A stretch of DNA of 64,000 nucleotides from a virus: IMG/VR virus record IMGVR_UViG_3300042402_001861, positions 113,365 to 177,364 of that record; one strand, given 5' to 3'. The position numbers were made by a program, and so were the translations under genes. Below are positions 14,138-22,099 of this stretch, piece by piece (the first letter of the stretch is position 1; every line of letters starts with the position of its first letter). A model generated the notes under the pieces. That model did no database searches. It saw only the letters and a list, made by a program, of their open reading frames with translations, and was not told the origin of the DNA.

Positions 14138-14166
14138 TCTCCTGTATGCCCAACTAGGAGATCGTC

Positions 14167-14574
14167 ATGGATTTGTCAACATTCATTGAGGTGACCCTGC
14201 CACAGCAGGAGAACTTCCTAAAGGTCAAGGAAACGCTTACCCGAATCGGGATTTCGTCCAAGACCGAAAATAAACTCTACCAGTCCTGCCACATTCTCCA
14301 CAAGAAGGGCAAGTACTACATCGTCCATTTCAAGGAATTGTTCATGCTTGACGGAATGCCAACGACATTCCCCGAGAGCGACATTGCCCGACGAAATACC
14401 ATCGCAAACCTATTGGCCGAGTGGGGCTTGGTCAAACTTGTCGAAACTGCCAAGAGCAAGGAACCTGTAGTGCCCGTGTCGTATTTGAAAATTCTGCCTT
14501 ACGGGGAAAAGAAGGATTGGGAATTGGTTCCCAAGTACAACATCGGCAGAAAAAAGTCACCTGACAGCGAGTGA
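14167..14574 (+). CDS. regA: RegA translational repressor
   Basis: 135 residues. The stretches FLKVKETLTRIGIS, LYQSCHILHKKGKYYIVHFK and WELVPKYNIG align almost residue for residue with T4 RegA. RegA binds ribosome-binding regions of many early T4 mRNAs and blocks translation; in T4 it also represses its own operon and gp44/gp62. Its presence implies post-transcriptional control here. This is interesting because several genes in this window appear to have leaders too short for a standard RegA site. Confidence 0.97.
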   Translation: MDLSTFIEVTLPQQENFLKVKETLTRIGISSKTENKLYQSCHILHKKGKYYIVHFKELFMLDGMPTTFPESDIARRNTIANLLAEWGLVKLVETAKSKEPVVPVSYLKILPYGEKKDWELVPKYNIGRKKSPDSE

Positions 14575-14578
14575 TTGC

Positions 14579-14607
14579 TTGACGGGGGTTGATTGCTGCG
14601 ATACAAT
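14579..14607 (+). promoter_or_regulatory. Sigma70-like promoter TTGACG-17-TACAAT before dut
   Basis: -35 TTGACG at 14579-14584 and -10 TACAAT at 14602-14607. The dut ATG is only nine bases after the -10, so the leader would be about three bases. Confidence 0.65.
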
Positions 14608-14616
14608 GTCTGAACT

Positions 14617-15168
14617 ATGAACAACGATGAACCAAGGACGCTTCGTTACCTGAAGTTGCATCCGAAGGTGGCCGATCTCGCTTTGGCCACGCAGGAATCC
14701 GCCTGCTTTGACCTTCGGGCATTCTTTCATCCCAACCTCAAGAAGATCGATGGCTTTAATGCTGATTCGACTTCCATCTCCTCCCCAATTTCAACGATTG
14801 AATGGAAAAAGGCAGACAGTCCAAGAGCGGTAGTCATCAATCCCGGCGAGAGAATGATGGTTCCCACGGGGATCATCTTTGACATTCCCAAGGGTTACTC
14901 TGTTCGCATCCATGCCCGCTCTGGTCTTGCCCTGAAGGCGGGTCTTGTGATGGGCAATGCCGAAGGCATCATTGATTCGGACTATACCGATGAGACTAAG
15001 ATCATCGTGCTGAACATCAGCAACATTCCGATTCGAATCAACCACGGTGACCGCATCGCACAGGCCGAGATGGTTCCTGTACTGAACTACAACCTCGTAC
15101 CCACCACCGAGGACATTGCCCAAAAGACCAACAGAGCGGGTGGCTTTGGCTCTACCGGAGTTTCATAA
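14617..15168 (+). CDS. dut: dUTP diphosphatase
   Basis: 183 residues. The trimeric dUTPase motifs are in order: ACFDLRA (I), HARSGLAL (II), EGIIDSDYT (III), INHGDRIAQ (IV) and the C-terminal RAGGFGSTG (V) that closes the active site. It converts dUTP to dUMP, preventing uracil incorporation and feeding the phage ThyX at 47388. It is somewhat longer than typical because of an insert of about 35 residues between motifs I and II. Confidence 0.95.
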   Translation: MNNDEPRTLRYLKLHPKVADLALATQESACFDLRAFFHPNLKKIDGFNADSTSISSPISTIEWKKADSPRAVVINPGERMMVPTGIIFDIPKGYSVRIHARSGLALKAGLVMGNAEGIIDSDYTDETKIIVLNISNIPIRINHGDRIAQAEMVPVLNYNLVPTTEDIAQKTNRAGGFGSTGVS

Positions 15169-15674
15169 TGAACCGAGAAGAACTTCTGAATATGCACTCG
15201 ACCCTCTGCGATAAGTCACGCAACCTGATGAGAAAGAAGAATGCTGACTACGCAGGAAAGCATGGTGTGGAGCCGTTTGCCAACTTCACCCGTGTGGAGT
15301 CGATGGGCATCTGCAAGACTGAGGCAGGAATGCTCGTTCGAATGACCGATAAGATGAGCAGACTGTCATCTTTTCTTGAGGCCGGTAAGTTTGAGGTCAA
15401 GGATGAGTCCCTTGAGGACACCATTCTTGACATGATTAATTATTCGGTACTTCTGTACTCCTACATTTCCGATAAGAAAAAGAGTCAGGAAAATTTCATC
15501 TCTGTGGGCGGGAATGCCGATACCAGTAATAGGGAACCCCCTGTTTACCTAACGGAGAACCATGAAAATGAAAAGTGCGAGATTGATCCTGTCGGCCCTC
15601 CTCATTTACGCAACGGTTGCTGTGGCGGCGGTGCCAACCTTTTCACGACACGAACGCCTCTTGCAGGCGATTGA
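15168..15674 (+). CDS. DUF1599-like (nucleotide-modification-associated) protein
   Basis: 168 residues, coupled to dut by TAATG. Residues 8-100 (KNADYAGKHG, MSRLSSFLEAGKFEV, DTILDMINYSVLLYSYI) match the all-alpha DUF1599 family, associated with nucleotide metabolism and base modification in phages. The last 60 residues are Gly/Cys/Pro-rich, unlike the family, and overlap the lysozyme gene by 113 bases in another frame. This tail may be a recent run-on after a lost stop codon. Confidence 0.75.
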   Translation: MNREELLNMHSTLCDKSRNLMRKKNADYAGKHGVEPFANFTRVESMGICKTEAGMLVRMTDKMSRLSSFLEAGKFEVKDESLEDTILDMINYSVLLYSYISDKKKSQENFISVGGNADTSNREPPVYLTENHENEKCEIDPVGPPHLRNGCCGGGANLFTTRTPLAGD

Positions 15675-15981
15675 GCAAGTTGAGTCGCGAGGAAACGCAA
15701 AGGCTGTGGGCGACAATGGACGAGCAATCGGTCCATTTCAGATTTGGCGTTCTTACTGGCAGGATGCCGTTGAGCATGACAAGAACATCGGAGGTCGTTA
15801 CGAGGATTGCTTCGACAAGGAGTATGCCAAGCGAATCGTCCTTGCCTATTGGGATCGTTATGCTCCTAAGAATGCAACAGATGAGCAATTGGCTAGGATC
15901 CACAACGGTGGCCCGAAAGGCCACCGAAACCCGAAGACTCTAGAGTATTGGACAAAGGTAAAGAGAGAACTACTGAAATGA
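15562..15981 (+). CDS. Exported lysozyme / lytic transglycosylase (probable endolysin)
   Basis: 139 residues with a GGAGAA ribosome site. Residues 1-23 are a signal peptide or signal anchor (ARLILSALLIYATVAVAA). The domain IEQVESRGNAKAVGDNGRA followed by GPFQI is the signature of transglycosylase/lysozyme-like enzymes, with the Glu of VESRG as the catalytic acid. It cleaves peptidoglycan, so the host probably has a murein layer. A secreted endolysin of this kind does not need a canonical holin to cross the membrane. It overlaps the upstream gene strongly and the downstream gene by ATGA. Confidence 0.82.
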   Translation: MKMKSARLILSALLIYATVAVAAVPTFSRHERLLQAIEQVESRGNAKAVGDNGRAIGPFQIWRSYWQDAVEHDKNIGGRYEDCFDKEYAKRIVLAYWDRYAPKNATDEQLARIHNGGPKGHRNPKTLEYWTKVKRELLK

Positions 15982-16376
15982 CAAACAACCCATTCGGATA
16001 CTCATACTACTTGGATATGTACAACTGCCGTGCAGGAGCAGCCGATGACTTGGAACTCACCTACCGATTCCTTGAGCGGGTGGTTGACCGCATCGGCATG
16101 ACTCGCATGAGTCAGCCCATTGTCATTCATGGGCCTACTCATTACGGCAAGGAACTGTATCCACAGAAGGCCGGTGTGAGCGGTTGGGTTCCGCTGATTG
16201 AAAGTGGAATTCAGATTCATTCCATGGAACCAACTCACTTCATCACTCTTGATGTTTATTCTTGCAACAAGTTCGACAAGAACATCATTCTTGAGTATGC
16301 CAAGGAGTGCTTCGATTTCACCGACTTCGAAGAAAACTTCTTTGTTCGTGGCAGGGGATACGGCAATATCGTCTGA
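15978..16376 (+). CDS. speD: S-adenosylmethionine decarboxylase-like protein
   Basis: 132 residues, the size of class 1b prokaryotic AdoMet decarboxylases. The segment LIESGIQIHS contains the Glu75-Ser76 bond expected to self-cleave and give the pyruvoyl group, with His81 after it; TLDVYSCNKFD supplies the catalytic Cys96. These match Ser63/His68/Cys83 of the family. The enzyme would make decarboxylated AdoMet for spermidine synthesis. speD occurs as an auxiliary gene in T4-like cyanophages. The start is the ATG coupled to the lysozyme stop. Confidence 0.8.
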   Translation: MTNNPFGYSYYLDMYNCRAGAADDLELTYRFLERVVDRIGMTRMSQPIVIHGPTHYGKELYPQKAGVSGWVPLIESGIQIHSMEPTHFITLDVYSCNKFDKNIILEYAKECFDFTDFEENFFVRGRGYGNIV

Positions 16377-16389
16377 TGCGGGGTGAGGT

Positions 16390-17073
16390 ATGCCGTATAA
16401 AGACAAAGAAAAGGCGAAGGCTGCTGCAAAGGCAAGATACCTTGCAAACAGAGATAAGAAAATTGCACAAGCAAAAGCATGGGCAGAAGCCCATCGTGAA
16501 CAGGTAAGAGAAAATCATAGAAGATGGCAGAAAGAAAACAGGAATCGGGTTAACAGATCAAAGAGGAAATACGAATCAAAAGATCCCCAAAAATGGAAGA
16601 AGTGGAGAAATAAATGGAGAAAAGATTGGTGGAGAAACAATCCCGAACAAGCAGCGGAGTTGTGTAGAAGAAAGAAATATCGGAAAACCCAAAGTTTAGT
16701 GCCACTTACAGTTAAAGAAATACAAGCAGTTCTTTTACTAGAGCGAACACGAAAGCAACTTCAAAAAAAGACAGGGCAAACCTACCACATAGATCACATT
16801 CTGCCGATTATTCACGGCGGCATTCATCACCCCGTCAATTTGAGAATACTTCATGCGAGTTACAATTGTTCAAAACGACATAAACTTCTTCCCGAAGCGA
16901 TTGATCTTGCACATGAACACTATAAGTTGTACTATGAGCGGATCGGTACTGAAAGAGCAGAGGAGTTCGTGAAGCAACTCGCAAAAGCCATTGGGCTGAA
17001 CGAGATAGACCCGAAGAGAGGCGTTTTGTCTTCCCTTCCAAAAAGAGTAACACTAGAGGATTTAATGGAATGA
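16390..17073 (+). CDS. HNH endonuclease (free-standing homing type)
   Basis: 227 residues. The first 110 are extremely basic, with repeated Trp-Lys/Arg helices suited to DNA contact. The HNH core is YHIDHILPIIHGG followed by NLRILHASYNCSKRHK. The AT-rich codon use differs from neighbours, which fits a mobile gene. Its stop overlaps the ATG of the DNA methyltransferase by ATGA, and a second HNH gene interrupts that methyltransferase, so this locus attracts homing nucleases. Confidence 0.88.
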   Translation: MPYKDKEKAKAAAKARYLANRDKKIAQAKAWAEAHREQVRENHRRWQKENRNRVNRSKRKYESKDPQKWKKWRNKWRKDWWRNNPEQAAELCRRKKYRKTQSLVPLTVKEIQAVLLLERTRKQLQKKTGQTYHIDHILPIIHGGIHHPVNLRILHASYNCSKRHKLLPEAIDLAHEHYKLYYERIGTERAEEFVKQLAKAIGLNEIDPKRGVLSSLPKRVTLEDLME

Positions 17074-17285
17074 ACACGCATCGGATCATCCAAGGTGACT
17101 GCATCAAGGGCATGGCAACATTGCCCGAAGGATGCATTAATACTTGCATCACATCTCCTCCCTATTTTGGCCTGCGTTCATATTTGCCCGATGGTGTAAA
17201 ACTCCGAGAGGATTTGACACCCGAACAGGTGGAGTATGTGTTAACTGAATTAAAAAATAGAGGTATTGACCATATTTCGGAGTGA
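17070..17285 (+). CDS. DNA methyltransferase, N-terminal piece (split gene)
   Basis: 71 residues beginning with HRIIQGDCIKGMATLP and the catalytic motif TSPPYFGLR of beta-class amino-methyltransferases (N4-cytosine or N6-adenine). The frame stops at 17283-17285 after a short divergent tail, and the rest of the enzyme resumes at 17877 in the same frame. Residues up to about KNRG align with the normal methyltransferase course. The HNH gene at 17314 lies between the two pieces. The two polypeptides might assemble, or the enzyme might be dead. Confidence 0.8.
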   Translation: MNTHRIIQGDCIKGMATLPEGCINTCITSPPYFGLRSYLPDGVKLREDLTPEQVEYVLTELKNRGIDHISE

Positions 17286-17313
17286 TCTTCCATATATAGT
17301 ATGGAGAAACTAT

Positions 17314-17880
17314 ATGGGTCAAAAAAGAAAACCTGATGGAACATTTGAGAAAAACAGCCATTGGAGAACCCCCAATAAACTGTGGGACAAACAATGGCTT
17401 GAAGAACAATATTTGTCAAAGCAGCGATCCATGCAAGACATAGCATCCGAAATGGGTGTATCAGAACCTGCTGTTCGTCATTGGATCAAAAAGCATCAAA
17501 TACCATCACGAAAAATATCCGAAGCAAGAGCAATCAAATATTGGGGTTCGTTTGGAGCGGACAATCCAATGTGGAACCGTAAAGGTGAACTAAATCCGAA
17601 CTGGAAAGGTGGGGTAACACCAGAAAGACAGGCATTCTATACGAGCAAGGAATGGAAGACTGCCTGTAGAACTGTTTGGAATCGTGATGGTGCGTGTTGT
17701 AGAAGATGTGGATTGCATAAATGCGAAGCAGAAGATGTTCCTTTTCACATCCACCACATAAGACCATTTAGTGAATCGATTGAGTTAAGAACAGATGTCA
17801 ACAATCTTGCTTTGGTTTGTGAAATATGTCACCATTGGATACACTCAAAACAAAACACACAGAAAGAGTTTTTGGTATGA
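17314..17880 (+). CDS. HNH endonuclease inserted within the methyltransferase gene
   Basis: 188 residues. Residues about 40-72 form a helix-turn-helix (MQDIASEMGVSEPAVRHWIK), followed by a NUMOD3-like linker (NPMWNRKGELNPNWKGG) and an HNH/zinc core (CRRCG, FHIHHIRPFSE, CEICHHWIH). It is AT-rich relative to its surroundings. The start is the ATG at 17314. The TGA overlaps the ATG that restarts the methyltransferase (ATGA at 17877-17880). Only about 30 bases separate it from the 5' methyltransferase stop, leaving no room for a group I intron core. Confidence 0.85.
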   Translation: MGQKRKPDGTFEKNSHWRTPNKLWDKQWLEEQYLSKQRSMQDIASEMGVSEPAVRHWIKKHQIPSRKISEARAIKYWGSFGADNPMWNRKGELNPNWKGGVTPERQAFYTSKEWKTACRTVWNRDGACCRRCGLHKCEAEDVPFHIHHIRPFSESIELRTDVNNLALVCEICHHWIHSKQNTQKEFLV

Positions 17881-18770
17881 TCTATAAGAAGTCTGACATC
17901 CCCGATGATCTCATGAAGTTTTTTGAACCCGCCGAGATAGGGCAGGAGGACACCGTTGAGGGATATGTAAAGAAAATGGTTGAAGTCTTCCGTGGGGTTC
18001 GTCGCATTCTTCGTGATGATGGAACTTTGTGGCTCAATTTGGGGGACTCTTACATGTCGGCTACTTGCGTTCCTCCTCCACAGACGGTGGCAAATGGCAA
18101 CAATCGTGGGATGCCAACCGACTCCATCCCTGCCAATCGACAGAAGCAGAACGGTCTGAAGCAGAAGGACTTGATCGGCATTCCTTGGCGGGTGGCACTT
18201 GCTCTTCAGGCGGATGGTTGGTATCTCCGTCAGGACATTATCTGGCACAAGCCAAACCCGATGCCCGAAAGCGTGGAAGACCGTTGCACCAAGGCACACG
18301 AATATATCTTCTTGCTGTCCAAGAAGCCAAAGTATTATTATGACCACAATGCAATCAAGGAACCACACAAGTGGAGTCATGTTGGGGAAATGCGTAAAGG
18401 CAAGGAAAGTAAAAATGGAGGAAGCATCGAAGAACCCATAAAGGGCAGAGGAAACACCACCGGCAGTTTCAGAGCCTTTGGGGAAGGCGGCAAGAACAAG
18501 CGTTCTGTTTGGACTGTCACCACCAAGCCTTTCCGTGGGGCACATTTTGCAACTTTCCCAAAAGAACTTATCGAACCTTGTGTCTTGGCAGGATGCCCCA
18601 AGGGAGGAACGGTATTCGATCCCTTCACGGGCAGCGGCACAACGGCGGTAGTTGCATTGAACAACGAAAGGAACTATATTGGTACGGAACTGAATCCCGA
18701 CTACATCGCCCTTGCAGAGGGCCGCATTCGGGATGAGGTGACTGCCAGCCTTTCGGAGTTCCTTGCTTGA
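17877..18770 (+). CDS. DNA methyltransferase, C-terminal piece (split gene)
   Basis: 297 residues from the ATG coupled to the HNH stop. It contains the continuation of the beta-class methyltransferase (VKKMVEVFRGVRRILRDDG, LWLNLGDSY) and the AdoMet-binding motif VFDPFTGSGTT near the end. With the 71-residue N-terminal piece it would make a full enzyme. If the 612 bases from 17265 to 17876 were removed, the frame would join without a shift. Role: self-protection of phage DNA or interference with host restriction. Confidence 0.85.
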   Translation: MIYKKSDIPDDLMKFFEPAEIGQEDTVEGYVKKMVEVFRGVRRILRDDGTLWLNLGDSYMSATCVPPPQTVANGNNRGMPTDSIPANRQKQNGLKQKDLIGIPWRVALALQADGWYLRQDIIWHKPNPMPESVEDRCTKAHEYIFLLSKKPKYYYDHNAIKEPHKWSHVGEMRKGKESKNGGSIEEPIKGRGNTTGSFRAFGEGGKNKRSVWTVTTKPFRGAHFATFPKELIEPCVLAGCPKGGTVFDPFTGSGTTAVVALNNERNYIGTELNPDYIALAEGRIRDEVTASLSEFLA

Positions 18771-21316
18771 AGCCCTTCTATACGAACATCTCTATTCGTG
18801 GCAACAGCATCCTTCACCGTGGCTATGATGCCAACGGCAAGCGGGTGCATGAGAAGGTTTCCTACAGCCCGACCCTATTCGTCCCGAGCAAGGGAGGAAA
18901 TCCCGAGTGGCATACTCTTGATGGCCGTGGGGTGGAGCCGTTCAAGCCGGGAGACATCAAGGATTGCCGCGAGTTCGTGGAAGAATACCGAGATGTCGGT
19001 GGGTTCGAAATCTTCGGCAACACCGAGTACATCTACCAATACATCGGTGACACCTTTGAGGGCGAGGTTGAGTATGATCCTTCTCTCCTACGCATTGGAT
19101 TCATCGACATCGAAACGGAGTCCGAGGAAGGATTTCCGCAGATCAATACCGCCAACGAGCGGGTGAATGCAATCACCCTGAAGTTCAGGGACAAGACATT
19201 CGTGTTTGGTCTTGGACAGTTCTCTATCCCTGACGAGAATGTCAAGTGCTTTCAGTACGACGATGAGGGACGGATGCTGCGGGAGTTTCTTGCGGCATGG
19301 GAGTCCCTTGATCTTGACATCATCACGGGGTGGAATGTCAACTTCTTCGACATTCCTTATCTTGTCAATCGCATCACTCGCCTGTTTGGCGAGAAGGAAG
19401 CCATGCGGCTGTCGCCGTGGCGGGTCATCAAGAGCCGAATCGTTGAGGTCATGGAGCGAGAGAACGAGGTGTATGATCTGATCGGCATGTCGATCCTTGA
19501 CTACTTCGACCTGTATCGCAAGTTCACCTATGTCACACGGGAGTCCTACAAACTAGACCACATCGCATGGGTTGAATTGTCCGACCGAAAGATCGCCTAC
19601 GATGGATCGTTGGCAGACTTCTACCGCAATGACTTTCAGCGGTTCATTGAGTACAACATCCACGACACCAATCTCGTTGACCGTCTTGAGCAGAAGTTGA
19701 AGTTGATGGAACTTGCCCTTGCGCTTGCTTACAGCGCAAAGGTGAACCTGAACGATGTCTTCTCCCAAGTCCGCACATGGGACGCAATCATCTACCACGA
19801 ACTCTGCAAGCGAAAGATCGCCATCCCCATGAAGCGGGGAGGGATCGAAAAGGAGGACAAGTTCGAAGGTGCATATGTCAAGGAGCCCATCGTCGGGGAG
19901 CATCAATGGGTGGCATCCTTCGACTTGGATTCCCTGTACCCACACCTGATGATGCAGTACAACCTCAGCCCCGAGACAAAGACCAATCATGGCAAGCGTA
20001 ATGCTTTTCCCGTGGATCAGTTCCTGTCTGGCCCGTGGCAGGAGGATTCGGACATAGCCAAGCAGATGGCCAAGTGGCAGGACAATGACTTGTCGGTTGC
20101 CGCCAATTGCATCACCTTCCGCCGCGATGTGCAGGGCATGTTGCCTTACCTCATGGAAGTGATGTATGAGGAACGCAAGATGTACAAGGGCAAGTTGCTT
20201 GATGCCAAGCGCAGGCTCAAGACCTTGGGCGATGATGCGGATCCAGAGGAAGTCAAGAAAGTCAAGAACGACATCTCCAAGTTTCACAACTTCCAACTTG
20301 TGCGTAAGATTCAGTTGAACTCGGCATTCGGTGCCTGCGGTAACGAGTACTTCCGCTATTACGATCAGGACATTGCGGAAGCCATCACGCTGTCGGGTCA
20401 GTTGTCCATCCGTTGGATCGAACGCCATCTCAATGACTTCCTGAACAAGAGCCTGAAGACCAAGAAGACCGAAGACTTCATCATTGCCGCAGACACGGAC
20501 TCCGTTTATCTGCGGTTGGGAAAGTTGGTCGAACAGGTAATGCCGCAGGAAACAGACAAGCAGAAGATCACCAAGTTCCTTGACAAGTTCTGCAACGATG
20601 TATTGCAGCCCTTCATCAACAAGAAGTATGAAGACCTCGCCAAGCAGCAGAATGCCTACGGTCAGAAGATGCACATGAAGCGGGAGGCGATTGCATCCAA
20701 GGGCATATGGACGGCAAAGAAGCGGTACATGCTCAATGTCTTCATGGGAGAGGAGAATGTTCTGCTTGGCACTCCCGACCTGAAGATCATGGGTATCGAA
20801 ACTTCGCGGTCATCGACCCCACAGATTGTTCGTGATGCCTTGAAGGAATCGATTCGGATCATCATGAACGGCACCGAGGAGCAGTTGATAGCCTTCGTCG
20901 CGGACTTCCATGATCGCTTCCGCAAGTCCCCGATCCACGAAATTGCCTTCCCCCGTTCCTGCAAGAAGATGTCCGAATACAGAGACTCTTCCTCCATCTA
21001 CCGCAAGTCAACTCCCATCGCGGTCAAGGGCTCGCTCGTATACAATCATTGGTTGAAGGAGAAGGGATTGTCGAAGAAGTATCCTCTCATCAGCGAGGGC
21101 GAGAAGATCAAGTTCGTGTACCTGAAGATTCCCAATACGATTCGTGAACATGTGATCTCGTTTTCTTCGGCGTTTCCAAGCGAGTTGGGCTTGGATAAAT
21201 ACATTGACTATGATACGCAGTTCGAAAAGTCCTTTCAGGAACCCCTGCGGACAATCATCAACTGCATCGGATGGAAGATGGAGAAGACAAGTTCATTGGA
21301 AGACCTGTTCGCATGA
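18767..21316 (+). CDS. 43: Family B DNA polymerase, T4 gp43 homologue
   Basis: 849 residues. The start is a TTG overlapping the methyltransferase stop (TTGA); homology of the first residues (KPFYTNISIRGNSI) to T4 gp43 (KEFYISIETVGNNI) supports it. The 3'-5' exonuclease motif is DIET (Asp114/Glu116). Polymerase motif A is DLDSLYPHLM (Asp386), motif B is IQLNSAFGACGN and motif C is AADTDSVYL (Asp576/Asp578). It is the replicative polymerase, working with gp45, gp44/62, gp41 and gp61. Length is slightly below T4 (898). Confidence 0.97.
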   Translation: MKPFYTNISIRGNSILHRGYDANGKRVHEKVSYSPTLFVPSKGGNPEWHTLDGRGVEPFKPGDIKDCREFVEEYRDVGGFEIFGNTEYIYQYIGDTFEGEVEYDPSLLRIGFIDIETESEEGFPQINTANERVNAITLKFRDKTFVFGLGQFSIPDENVKCFQYDDEGRMLREFLAAWESLDLDIITGWNVNFFDIPYLVNRITRLFGEKEAMRLSPWRVIKSRIVEVMERENEVYDLIGMSILDYFDLYRKFTYVTRESYKLDHIAWVELSDRKIAYDGSLADFYRNDFQRFIEYNIHDTNLVDRLEQKLKLMELALALAYSAKVNLNDVFSQVRTWDAIIYHELCKRKIAIPMKRGGIEKEDKFEGAYVKEPIVGEHQWVASFDLDSLYPHLMMQYNLSPETKTNHGKRNAFPVDQFLSGPWQEDSDIAKQMAKWQDNDLSVAANCITFRRDVQGMLPYLMEVMYEERKMYKGKLLDAKRRLKTLGDDADPEEVKKVKNDISKFHNFQLVRKIQLNSAFGACGNEYFRYYDQDIAEAITLSGQLSIRWIERHLNDFLNKSLKTKKTEDFIIAADTDSVYLRLGKLVEQVMPQETDKQKITKFLDKFCNDVLQPFINKKYEDLAKQQNAYGQKMHMKREAIASKGIWTAKKRYMLNVFMGEENVLLGTPDLKIMGIETSRSSTPQIVRDALKESIRIIMNGTEEQLIAFVADFHDRFRKSPIHEIAFPRSCKKMSEYRDSSSIYRKSTPIAVKGSLVYNHWLKEKGLSKKYPLISEGEKIKFVYLKIPNTIREHVISFSSAFPSELGLDKYIDYDTQFEKSFQEPLRTIINCIGWKMEKTSSLEDLFA

Positions 21317-22065
21317 TCGACTCATTTCTGCGCCATAATGCCAAGGCTTATCTGTCGGAGTTCGCAAAGCGACTCCCAAGCGGCTATGCACACACATACG
21401 CAGGATCGGTCAGCATCTTCCACCCCGAGAATCCGAATCCCAATCTTCCATCCATGCTTGTGGCAACCGGTTGGCACGGTGATGAGGAAGCGGCTACCCT
21501 AGGTTTGATGGATTTTGTTGGTTACGATGATTCCAAGTTCTTCGCTAAGAACATCAACATTTCCTACATGCCTTTGGTTTCCGTGGAGGGAAACATGATG
21601 GGAATGCGGAACAACATCCGTAGCCAAGACCCCAACTATGCCGAACCCGAGAACCGCAAGTTGATACAGAGCGTAATTGAGCCATCCTCCGAGGCCCAAG
21701 GTCTATTTGATAATTTGGATCTTGTCCTGCGTCTTGCTAGGAATGGCTATTACACTATGCACGAAGACATGAGGAATCGCTATGGTGGTGCATACATCTA
21801 CTATGCCGGGGATGATGATGCCCTGCCTTTCACGCTTGTGAACGAATTGGAGCAATGGATGGAGGTCAGCGACAGCAACACGATCATCGAAACCCACAAG
21901 AAGGGGTCTTTTGAAAGTTTCATGCACGATCAGGGGGTTCCTGAAGTGGTCTGCACGGAAACAATTGCCTGTCAGCAATGCAATGTTCCCGAACGAGTCC
22001 GTCGAATTGCCCATGTCAACTGTCTGCGAATTTACTGCGAACACATCGTTGCACTTGGCACATGA
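21313..22065 (+). CDS. Zinc carboxypeptidase / AstE-ASPA-like metallohydrolase
   Basis: 250 residues, starting at the ATG that overlaps the gp43 stop. TGWHGDEEAA gives the HxxE zinc motif (His55, Glu58). IIETHKKGSFESF supplies a later His, and CTET a candidate catalytic Glu. This order fits the M14/succinylglutamate desuccinylase-aspartoacylase fold, which removes C-terminal residues or acyl groups. In a phage it could trim murein peptides or act on small molecules. Its position between gp43 and uvsX is unusual. Substrate unknown. Confidence 0.7.
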   Translation: MIDSFLRHNAKAYLSEFAKRLPSGYAHTYAGSVSIFHPENPNPNLPSMLVATGWHGDEEAATLGLMDFVGYDDSKFFAKNINISYMPLVSVEGNMMGMRNNIRSQDPNYAEPENRKLIQSVIEPSSEAQGLFDNLDLVLRLARNGYYTMHEDMRNRYGGAYIYYAGDDDALPFTLVNELEQWMEVSDSNTIIETHKKGSFESFMHDQGVPEVVCTETIACQQCNVPERVRRIAHVNCLRIYCEHIVALGT

Positions 22066-22076
22066 TGTGATATAAT
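22049..22076 (+). promoter_or_regulatory. Sigma70-like promoter TTGCAC-16-TATAAT before uvsX
   Basis: -35 TTGCAC at 22049-22054 and a perfect -10 TATAAT at 22071-22076, spacer 16. The uvsX ATG follows 23 bases later, after a GAGG element. Confidence 0.7.
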
Positions 22077-22099
22077 CACTCAACAATGAGGTCTACACT

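Noticed and set aside
17265-17879. Group I intron with HNH gene inside the methyltransferase
   Set aside because: Exon-like frames match and the boundary bases (U before, G at the end) would allow it, but the HNH gene fills all but about 30 bases, leaving no room for the catalytic core. A split gene is simpler.
17285-17880. Intein in the methyltransferase
   Set aside because: The HNH frame differs from the methyltransferase frame and has its own start and stop, so it is not translated in line.
19553-20674. Long minus-strand reading frame of 373 codons
   Set aside because: It lies wholly opposite gp43 motifs A to C and has no family resemblance; an antisense shadow of codon bias.
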